Assembly: GCA_023435825.1 (NCBI GenBank)
Contig: JAEZMB010000232.1
Location: forward strand, 1-6,041
Reading direction: 5' to 3'
DNA length: 6,041 bases
From: Pseudomonadota bacterium
GTDB taxonomy: Bacteria > Desulfobacterota > Desulfovibrionia > Desulfovibrionales > Desulfovibrionaceae
Shown here: positions 1 through 5,013 of the stretch, one piece after another
Layout: each line of letters begins with the position of its first letter
How positions within the stretch are numbered: the stretch's first letter is position 1
Notes under the pieces: generated by a model
What the model saw: only the letters and a program-made list of their open reading frames with translations
What the model was told of the DNA's origin: nothing
Database searches by the model: none
Made by a program: the position numbers and the translations under genes

Positions 1-60
1 CCCGGGGGCCCCCGCGGGCCCCTCGCCGCCGGGGGCCGGCGGCCCCCGGACCCCCCGAAT
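1..60. repeat. GC-rich hairpin repeat, left end
   Basis: This stretch is almost pure G and C. It holds a 12-base perfect palindrome (CGGGGGCCCCCG, 3-14). It also holds a hairpin with a perfect 9-bp stem, CCGGGGGCC (29-37) and GGCCCCCGG (41-49), around a GGC loop, followed directly by ACCCCCC. The same plan (GCCGGGGG, short loop, CCCCCGGACCCCC) occurs again near the right end at 5949-5976, so both belong to one repeat family. I recall similar hairpins between genes in Desulfovibrio-type genomes. Whether it terminates transcription, binds a protein or is a decayed mobile repeat cannot be told from sequence. I see no believable gene in the 176 bases before the first stop codon. Confidence 0.6.
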
Positions 61-134
61 GGGAAAAGGGGTTAAGGGGGGCGGCGTCAATGAACTGTCT
101 GGACGGTTGGACCGGCCCGGCGCGTGAACGGTCA

Positions 135-158
135 ACGGGCGGCCTCAGGGCCGCCCGT
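135..158 (-). terminator. Hairpin after the cyclase gene, probable terminator
   Basis: A perfect 10-bp stem, ACGGGCGGCC (135-144) with GGCCGCCCGT (149-158), closes a 4-base TCAG loop 18 bases beyond the cyclase stop codon. Outer GTCAA (131-135) and TTGAC (164-168) can also pair, extending the structure asymmetrically. Read on the minus strand the stem is followed by TTGACC, a poor U-tract. On the plus strand it is followed by CGCTTTTG, slightly better. It may therefore work in both directions, or serve a plus-strand gene lying left of the window. The position favours a role in ending the cyclase transcript. Confidence 0.55.
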
Positions 159-176
159 CGCTTTTGACGCCGACGC

Positions 177-1826
177 TCACGAAAGGGGACAGCTTTTGGA
201 GATGACGCAGTCGCGGCTGGCCCGCTTGCCGGCGTAGAGGTAGCGGTCGACTTCCTTGAGCGCCTCGTCCAGAGCGCGCCCGGGGCCATGCTCCACCACG
301 CCCAGGGTCATGGTGGCCTTGATCGTGATCCCGCCAAAGGGGATGGCCGTGGCCGCCACCGCCGCCCGCAGCTTTTCGGCCAGGGCCACGGCCCCGGCGT
401 TGTCGCAGCCCCGGGCCAGGATCAAGAACTCCTCGCCGCCCCAGCGCGACACGAAATCGTCCTTGCGCACGTTGTCCCGCAGCACGCCGGCCAGGGCCGT
501 CAGCACCGCGTCGCCGGCGTCATGGCCGTAGTCGTCGTTGATGGCCTTGAAATGGTCGATGTCGGCCAGAACCAGACAGATAACAGCCTGCGGATTGGCG
601 GCGGCCTCGGCCTTGATGCGCTCGTACATGGCTCGCCGGTTGAGCAGTCCGGTCAGAAAATCGATGTAGGCCACCTGCTCAAGCTCCTGATAAGCCACGT
701 CGAGCTTGTTTTTTTCGCGGCGAAGCGCGGCTTCGTCCGCTTGCAGCCTGCTGAAAAACAGTTCGATCATCCGGTTGAGCTTGCGCTCGAAGACGCACAA
801 AAGGATCACGTAAAGCAGGCAGATCAGGCCGATCAGCTTGATGAAGTTGGCGATCTGGCCGTCGTAGACCGCCTTGAAGTCCTGCTTGCGGCGTTCCACG
901 ACGGCGTCGATGTCGTCGAAGTGGGTGCCGGTGGCCACGATCCAGTCAAAGGGCTTGTAGAGTTGGGCGTAGGCCAGTTTGCGGGTCACCTCGTCGCTAT
1001 CCATCTTCTTGAAATAATATTCGAAAAAGAGCTTCCCGTCGCGTTTGACCCCTTCCAGCTCGACCTTGTAGGGGAAGTTGCCGGCGATGTCCGGCGTCTG
1101 TGTGGACAGGACGCTGCCTTCGGTCTCGGGCAGGTTGGGATGCACGACCCGCACGGCGTAGCCTTCGCCGCCGGCGTAGTCGCGGACTTCGTTGACCCAG
1201 ACATAGCGGTTGGCGTCGAAAAGCACGCTGCGGATAAGCGGCTTGGCCCGGGCCTTGGCCGCCCGGTCCAGGGTCTGGGGGCCAACGAACACGGCCAGTT
1301 CCCGCCCGTCGGGAAGGCGAACCCGGGCCAGGGCCGGAAAGGCTTCGGCGTCCGTGCGCCCCTGCTCGAAATCCCGGACAAAAGCGGCGGCGTTCTCCCG
1401 GCCGTTGTCCCAGACGCCTCGGTGTTGGGCCGGGTCCAGAATCGCCACCCCGCACTCGGGGCCGGTCAAGGCGGCGGCGGCGGTCTCGCCGGCATCGTCC
1501 GCATCCGCGACGCCCGTCGCGGCCTGGATGGACGGCAAGTCGAGCACGGCCAGCATGGCCGCCTGGCCGGTGACCAGGACCTGGAATTCCTTGGCGGTTT
1601 CCGCGCGCACCACCGCGATTTCCCGGATGGTCCGCTCCACGATGTTGGCGAGGTTTTTTCTGCGCTCGGCCAGGATCGTCTGTTCGATTTCGCCGACCAG
1701 CAGCCTGAAGTTGGCCCGTTCGGCCGTGAAGTAGGGCACGGCCACGGCCAGGGCCGCCGCCAGCATGACCAGCAGCCCGAAGGCGTAATACAAAAGGCGT
1801 ATGGTGCGGACCGCCAGCTTGTTCAT
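177..1826 (-). CDS. Membrane diguanylate cyclase with periplasmic Cache sensor and GGDEF domain
   Basis: This 549-residue inner-membrane protein is predicted to make cyclic di-GMP from two GTP in response to a periplasmic ligand. Residues 10-31 form the first membrane helix. About 295 periplasmic residues follow, ending in a Cache core of sCache_2/dCache_2 type (about 200-305; motifs YVWVNEVRDY, VHPNLPETEGS, FFEYYFKKMDSDE, WIVATGTHFDDID). The second membrane helix is about 328-346, a charged, coiled-coil-like linker about 355-383, and the GGDEF domain about 384-540. Catalytic features look intact: DIDHFKAIND from residue 422, GGEEF at 463-467, and the inhibitory I-site RKDD (RxxD) at 454-457, so product inhibition is expected. 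No EAL or HD-GYP domain is present. The ATG at 1826 is preferred because GGAG lies 8 bases upstream. The frame also opens with a TTG at 1853, which would add nine unlikely residues. The gene lies 155 bases behind moeA on the same strand, with a candidate promoter and a hairpin between. The ligand is unknown. Confidence 0.93.
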   Translation of the reverse strand: MNKLAVRTIRLLYYAFGLLVMLAAALAVAVPYFTAERANFRLLVGEIEQTILAERRKNLANIVERTIREIAVVRAETAKEFQVLVTGQAAMLAVLDLPSIQAATGVADADDAGETAAAALTGPECGVAILDPAQHRGVWDNGRENAAAFVRDFEQGRTDAEAFPALARVRLPDGRELAVFVGPQTLDRAAKARAKPLIRSVLFDANRYVWVNEVRDYAGGEGYAVRVVHPNLPETEGSVLSTQTPDIAGNFPYKVELEGVKRDGKLFFEYYFKKMDSDEVTRKLAYAQLYKPFDWIVATGTHFDDIDAVVERRKQDFKAVYDGQIANFIKLIGLICLLYVILLCVFERKLNRMIELFFSRLQADEAALRREKNKLDVAYQELEQVAYIDFLTGLLNRRAMYERIKAEAAANPQAVICLVLADIDHFKAINDDYGHDAGDAVLTALAGVLRDNVRKDDFVSRWGGEEFLILARGCDNAGAVALAEKLRAAVAATAIPFGGITIKATMTLGVVEHGPGRALDEALKEVDRYLYAGKRASRDCVISKSCPLS

Positions 1827-1853
1827 AAGGCAAACTCCGGACCTTGGAAGCAA

Positions 1854-1890
1854 CGTCCCGATGCAACGCGCTTCACGCTGCGTCGGGACG
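1854..1890 (-). promoter_or_regulatory. Stable hairpin in the cyclase 5' leader
   Basis: The arms CGTCCCGA (1854-1861) and TCGGGACG (1883-1890) are perfect 8-bp inverted complements. In the minus-strand RNA the stem continues past one C-A mismatch with three more pairs (GCA/TGC), and an inner GCG-TGAAG-CGC hairpin can form at the tip. The structure ends 15 bases before the Shine-Dalgarno GGAG (1835-1838) of the cyclase, inside its probable leader. No U-run follows, so a simple terminator is unlikely. I do not recognise a c-di-GMP riboswitch of either class in it. It could be a control or stability element, or a dyad bound by a protein at DNA level. Confidence 0.5.
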
Positions 1891-1908
1891 AAAGTCCAAT
1901 GTCCCCTT

Positions 1909-1935
1909 ACTCTACACCGGCAGCGGCCCGGTCAA
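1909..1935 (-). promoter_or_regulatory. Candidate sigma-70-type promoter for the cyclase gene
   Basis: On the minus strand TTGACC (1935-1930) resembles a -35 box, and TAGAGT (1914-1909) matches four of six bases of a -10 box. The spacing is 15 bases, shorter than the ideal 17. Transcription would start near 1902 and give a leader of about 75 bases containing the 1854-1890 hairpin. The 155-base gap after moeA makes a local promoter plausible, but the match is only moderate. Confidence 0.3.
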
Positions 1936-1981
1936 CAACCCCCGGCAGCTTTCAACGGTCGGGCGTATCGGGTGGCAAGGC

Positions 1982-3217
1982 TTAGATGGGCCGCACCGCC
2001 ACCACGGCCTGGCCGGCCAGGCCTTCGAGGTCGGCCGGGATGACGATGAGGCCGTCGGCTATCAGCAGGGTTTTGAGCAGCCCGGACTTGCCGAGCACCG
2101 GATGGGCCAGGGGCAGCTCGCCCGCGCGCGCCTCCAGGCGCACCCGGACATGGTCCTCGCGCCCTTGCTTGGAGGCCACGTTGCGCGACAGCAGCGCCGG
2201 GAAGGTGCGCGGGGCGCGGTCGAAGGCGGCCCGGTCGCCGGCCAGATGGGCGACAAGCGGCAGCCCGAAGACGTCCAGCACCACTTGGGCCGAGGTCACC
2301 TGGCCGGGCAGGCCGATGACCGGCTTGCCGTAAAGGCTGGCCAGGATGGTCGGCTTGCCCGGGCTGAGGGCCACGCCGTGGGCCAGGACCTCCGCGCCGA
2401 GGCTTTTTAAGGCCTCCAGGGTGAAATCGCGCGCGCCAACCGAGCTGCCGCCCGAAAGCAGGGTCAGGTCGTGGCTCTCGGCCGCATTTTTGAGCGCCTC
2501 CCGGATGGAATCGAGGTCGTCGGGCACCAGGGGAAAGGTCGTGGGCGCGGCTCCGGCCTGGGCCAGCATGGCGGCCAGGGCGTGGCTGTTGACGTCGCGG
2601 ATCTGGCCTGGTTGCGGCGTGGCCTCGGCCGGCACCAGTTCGTCGCCGGTGGAGAGCAGGGCCACCGAGGGAATCCTGCCCACGGGCACGTTGACCACGC
2701 CCAGGGCGGCCAAAAGCCCGATCTCCTGGGGGCGCAGGCGCGTGCCGGCCCCAAGGGCCGTCTCGCCGCGCCGGGCGTCCTCGCCGGCCAGCATCACGTT
2801 GTCGCCCGGAGCCACGGGACGGCGGATCTCGATGGCCCCGGCCCCCAGGTCCTCGGCGTATTCCACCATGACCACGGCGTCGGCCCCGGCCGGCAAAAAC
2901 GCCCCGGTGACGATGCGGGCGCAGTGCCCGGGCGGCAGGGCCGCCTCCGGGATGACGCCGATGGGGATGTCCATGGCCAAGTCAAGATAGCCGGGGTTGG
3001 ACTCGCCGGCCCCGAAAACCTCGGCCGCCCGCACGGCGTAGCCGTCCATGGAAGCCCGGCTGGCCAGGGGCAGATCCTCGCCGGAGACGACGTCGGCGGC
3101 CAAAAACCGGCGGCAGGCCGCGCCCAGGGGCACGGTTTCGACGCCAAGGGGGGGAAAAGAGCGGAGCAGGTCACGAAACTCGGCCGTGGACACGGCCCGG
3201 AAAAAACCGTCGCGCAT
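1982..3217 (-). CDS. moeA: Molybdopterin molybdenumtransferase MoeA
   Basis: This cytoplasmic enzyme catalyses the late step of molybdenum cofactor synthesis: it inserts molybdate (or tungstate) into adenylylated molybdopterin and releases AMP. The product has 411 residues, the normal family length. Visible signatures in order are SMDGYAVR (56-63, with the conserved Asp58), TGAFLPAGADAVV (104-116), LLSTGDEL (187-194), QIRDVNSHAL (205-214), SGGSSVGARD (255-264), SPGKP (285-289) and GLPGQVTS (302-309), then a C-terminal domain IV from about 340. Compared with E. coli MoeA and gephyrin, as remembered, SGGVSVG has become SGGSSVG, KPGKP has become SPGKP, and LPGNPVS has lost its second proline. 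I believe similar forms occur in MoeA paralogs of anaerobes, so this probably marks a sub-clade and not decay. The ATG at 3217 has AAGGA 8 bases upstream. It lies 21 bases behind glk, so the two are probably cotranscribed. No other cofactor gene is in the window. Confidence 0.95.
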   Translation of the reverse strand: MRDGFFRAVSTAEFRDLLRSFPPLGVETVPLGAACRRFLAADVVSGEDLPLASRASMDGYAVRAAEVFGAGESNPGYLDLAMDIPIGVIPEAALPPGHCARIVTGAFLPAGADAVVMVEYAEDLGAGAIEIRRPVAPGDNVMLAGEDARRGETALGAGTRLRPQEIGLLAALGVVNVPVGRIPSVALLSTGDELVPAEATPQPGQIRDVNSHALAAMLAQAGAAPTTFPLVPDDLDSIREALKNAAESHDLTLLSGGSSVGARDFTLEALKSLGAEVLAHGVALSPGKPTILASLYGKPVIGLPGQVTSAQVVLDVFGLPLVAHLAGDRAAFDRAPRTFPALLSRNVASKQGREDHVRVRLEARAGELPLAHPVLGKSGLLKTLLIADGLIVIPADLEGLAGQAVVAVRPI

Positions 3218-3238
3218 GGATAACGTCCTTATATTCTG

Positions 3239-4213
3239 TCAGGCTTGGAGCAGATCACGCGCCATGGCGGCGGCCCCATACAGGCCCACGTCCTCGTCGC
3301 GCACCAGCCGCACGGCCACGGTGCGCAAAAAATCGCCGTACGTGGGCGAGGCGTAAAATTCCCGGACGAATTCGGGATGCCGCACCAGCAAGGGGTTCTT
3401 GGCGGCCACGCCGCCGCTCAAGTAGACGCCGCCGGCAGCCACCACGGTCAGGGCGTAGTCGCGCACGGCCCGGCCGTAGAAACGGGCGAACCAGGCCGTC
3501 GTCGGGCTGTCCGGGGTGAGAAGCCGGCCGACCTCGCCCGGGGAAAGGGCGTCGCCGGTCAAAAAGCAGTGCAGATGGGCCAGCCCCGAGCCCGTCACCA
3601 CGGTGTCGCGGCGGGCGTAGGCCTCTCCGGTGGCCTCGAAAAGATAGGCGGCAAAGGCGGTCTCCTCGGGGCAGACAAAGGGCATGGCCGTCTGGCCGGC
3701 CTCGGAAGCCAGGGCCATCACGCCGCCGCCGGGCAGCGGAGCCAGGCAGGCATGGCCAAGGCCGGTGCCGGCCCCGATCACAGCCTGGACCTTGGCCGGG
3801 TTCATGTCGCCGGGCAGCACCACTTCGGCCGTGTCGCCAAGCAGCCGGCAACCGTGGGCCTGGGCCAGGAAATCGTTGACGCAGGTCCCTTGGACGATGC
3901 CGTGGACCGTGCCCAGGGCGTCGAGGTCAAGATTCCAGCCGATATTGGCGAACCGCACCGTGCGCCCGACCACCGCCCCGGGCACGGCAAAGGCGGCGGC
4001 CGCCGCCTGGGCCGGCAAAAGATCAAACCCGGCCGCCGGCAGGGCGGCCAGCAGGTCGTCGAAAGAGGCCGCCGCCTGGGTGGACAGGCGCACCTGGGAA
4101 ACAAGGGTCAGCCCGCCGCCCGGGGCCAGGAGGAAATGCCCGAAACGGCTGGAAGTGCCGCCGATGTCGGCGGCCAGCAGGTGTTTGGCGGCGGGGACGG
4201 CGGCGTCGGCCAT
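3239..4213 (-). CDS. glk: Glucokinase-family sugar kinase (Glk, non-ROK)
   Basis: This cytoplasmic kinase of the bacterial Glk family is predicted to phosphorylate glucose, or a related hexose, at C6 with ATP. Its 324 residues match the usual length of about 320. The phosphate-binding loop is DIGGTSSRF (16-24), the catalytic base Asp114 lies in VNDFLAQA (112-119), GAGTGLG is 147-153, GSGLAHL is 208-214 and GGVYLSGGVAAKNP is 261-274. Two sugar contacts known from E. coli Glk appear changed: its EGGH motif reads EAGQ (171-174), and the Glu before its SGPGL segment aligns with Asp203. Specificity may therefore differ from strict glucose. The start at 4213 is supported by AAGGAG 6 bases upstream. 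The frame stays open to 4417, but that extension crosses the divergent exporter gene and has no kinase character. In sulfate reducers such an enzyme could feed glucose from storage polysaccharide into glycolysis, which is inference. It heads a probable operon with moeA. Confidence 0.9.
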   Translation of the reverse strand: MADAAVPAAKHLLAADIGGTSSRFGHFLLAPGGGLTLVSQVRLSTQAAASFDDLLAALPAAGFDLLPAQAAAAAFAVPGAVVGRTVRFANIGWNLDLDALGTVHGIVQGTCVNDFLAQAHGCRLLGDTAEVVLPGDMNPAKVQAVIGAGTGLGHACLAPLPGGGVMALASEAGQTAMPFVCPEETAFAAYLFEATGEAYARRDTVVTGSGLAHLHCFLTGDALSPGEVGRLLTPDSPTTAWFARFYGRAVRDYALTVVAAGGVYLSGGVAAKNPLLVRHPEFVREFYASPTYGDFLRTVAVRLVRDEDVGLYGAAAMARDLLQA

Positions 4214-4219
4214 GTCGGT

Positions 4220-4225
4220 CTCCTT
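4220..4225 (-). promoter_or_regulatory. Ribosome binding site that sets the glk start
   Basis: On the minus strand AAGGAG (4225-4220) lies 6 bases before the ATG at 4213. This strong site decides for the 324-residue product over the longer open frame that reaches 4417. Confidence 0.8.
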
Positions 4226-4270
4226 GCAAGCGGTGGGCGTTTGCGGCAGGAAAAGGCCCGCGCCGACGGC

Positions 4271-4300
4271 AATGTAGCCGGGGCGCCCGAGGAAACGCAA
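4271..4300 (-). promoter_or_regulatory. Weak candidate promoter for glk-moeA
   Basis: On the minus strand TTGCGT (4300-4295) and TACATT (4276-4271, four of six -10 bases) are 18 bases apart. They lie in the 89-base spacer (4214-4302) between the divergent glk and exporter starts. The glk-moeA transcript must start in or beyond this spacer. The -35 match is poor, so the exact place is uncertain. I found no convincing plus-strand promoter for the exporter in the same spacer. Confidence 0.25.
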
Positions 4301-4302
4301 GC

Positions 4303-4932
4303 ATGGCCGACGTCGTAAGCGCCGCCCTGGCCGGGGCGGCCATGGGGCTGTCCGCCGGGTTCGCCCCGGGGCCTTTGCTCTCCCTGGTGCTGTCCCAGAC
4401 CCTGGCCCATGGCCCACGCGAGGGCGTCAAGGTGGCCCTGGCCCCGATCCTCACCGACACGCCTATTATCCTGGCCACCTGGCTGCTGCTCTCGCGCCTC
4501 ACAGACACGCCGGCCGTCCTTGGCCTTGTCGCCCTGGCCGGTGCGGCGCTGCTGTGCCGCTACGCCTACGACTGCTTCCAGGCCCCGCCCCCGGACGCCG
4601 GCGATCCGGCCAAGGCCCCGCGCTCGGTGCTGCGCGGCGTGGCCGCCAATTTTTCCAATCCCCACCCCTACCTTTTCTGGGCCACCGTGGGCGTGCCCTA
4701 CCTCCTGGAAACGGCCCGCTCCGGCCCGGCCGGCCCCATCGCTTACCTGACCGCCTTCTACGTCTGCATCGTCGGGGCCAAGGCGGCGGCGGCCGGGCTG
4801 GCCGGCCGCTTCCGGCGGTTTTTGTCCAGCCAGGCCTACCGGCTGCTCATGGCCGGGCTTGGGGCCTCGCTGCTCTATTTCGCCTGGGGATTCGCCGGGC
4901 AGGGCCTTTCCCTGCTGGGCCTGGCCGGCTAA
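4303..4932 (+). CDS. LysE/RhtB-family transporter, probable amino acid or amine exporter
   Basis: This 209-residue integral inner-membrane protein has the size and pattern of the LysE superfamily, whose members export basic or neutral amino acids and related small molecules, generally driven by ion gradients. The family signature GFAPGP is at 19-24 in the first membrane segment. Further hydrophobic segments lie at about 44-64, 70-88, 120-135, 145-168 and 178-200. FSNPHPYLFW (117-126) is the usual NP-x-x-LFW element opening the second half. A hydrophilic loop rich in Pro, Asp and Ala (94-108) joins the halves. The ATG at 4303 has GAGGAAA 7 bases upstream, and the next in-frame ATG (4342) lacks a comparable site. 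It is divergent from glk and 81 bases before aguB on the same strand. The substrate cannot be read from sequence. A link to polyamines or their arginine and agmatine precursors is suggested only by the aguB neighbour. Confidence 0.85.
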   Translation: MADVVSAALAGAAMGLSAGFAPGPLLSLVLSQTLAHGPREGVKVALAPILTDTPIILATWLLLSRLTDTPAVLGLVALAGAALLCRYAYDCFQAPPPDAGDPAKAPRSVLRGVAANFSNPHPYLFWATVGVPYLLETARSGPAGPIAYLTAFYVCIVGAKAAAAGLAGRFRRFLSSQAYRLLMAGLGASLLYFAWGFAGQGLSLLGLAG

Positions 4933-4943
4933 ACGGCCGGGCG

Positions 4944-4954
4944 GGACATTGTCC
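4944..4954. promoter_or_regulatory. Palindrome over the aguB -35 element, possible operator
   Basis: GGACA-T-TGTCC is a perfect 5-bp inverted repeat around one central base. Its right arm lies within the proposed -35 box of the aguB promoter (TTGTCC, 4949-4954), where a bound regulator would block RNA polymerase. No known regulator box is recognised. An 11-base palindrome can arise by chance. Confidence 0.3.
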
Positions 4955-4977
4955 TTTGCGGCAATCGTCCGTATCAT
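4949..4977 (+). promoter_or_regulatory. Sigma-70-type promoter for aguB
   Basis: TTGTCC (4949-4954, four of six -35 bases) and TATCAT (4972-4977, five of six -10 bases) are separated by the ideal 17 bases. They lie between the exporter stop codon and aguB. Transcription would start near 4984 and give a short leader of about 30 bases before the ATG. This is the best promoter match in the window and suggests that aguB can be expressed apart from the exporter. Confidence 0.6.
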
Positions 4978-5001
4978 GCCGCCTTCCCCATTATCGACCA
5001 T

Positions 5002-5008
5002 AAAGGAG
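5002..5008 (+). promoter_or_regulatory. Ribosome binding site of aguB
   Basis: AAAGGAG lies 5 bases before the ATG at 5014. It is a near-ideal site and fixes the aguB start. Confidence 0.75.
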
Positions 5009-5013
5009 CCTCC

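Noticed and set aside
90..167. 25-codon open frame on the plus strand with a purine-rich stretch upstream
   Set aside because: It runs through the terminator-like hairpin, has no recognisable product, and the purine stretch is part of the GC-rich repeat region and not a convincing ribosome binding site.
1916..1950. Direct repeat CCGGCAGC (1917-1924 and 1942-1949) and a 5-bp ACCGG/CCGGT dyad as a moeA terminator
   Set aside because: The repeat is short and GC-rich, the dyad is weak with a 7-base loop, and no U-run follows on the minus strand.
1827..1981. c-di-GMP riboswitch before the cyclase gene
   Set aside because: The conserved tetraloop and receptor strings of the known c-di-GMP riboswitches were not found. 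Only a simple long hairpin is visible.
288..1985. 565-codon open frame on the plus strand opposite the cyclase gene
   Set aside because: Its translation is low-complexity, rich in Gly, Gln, Asp and Val, with no recognisable domain. It mirrors the strongly GC-biased codons of a clear GGDEF gene, a common artefact at this base composition.
4214..4417. N-terminal extension of the glk frame by 68 residues
   Set aside because: The extension is Pro/Arg/Gly-rich, crosses the divergent exporter start, and is unnecessary because a strong ribosome binding site precedes the ATG at 4213.
4923..4938. GGCCG/CGGCC hairpin at the end of the exporter gene as a terminator
   Set aside because: The stem is only five pairs, overlaps the stop codon, and has no T-run after it.
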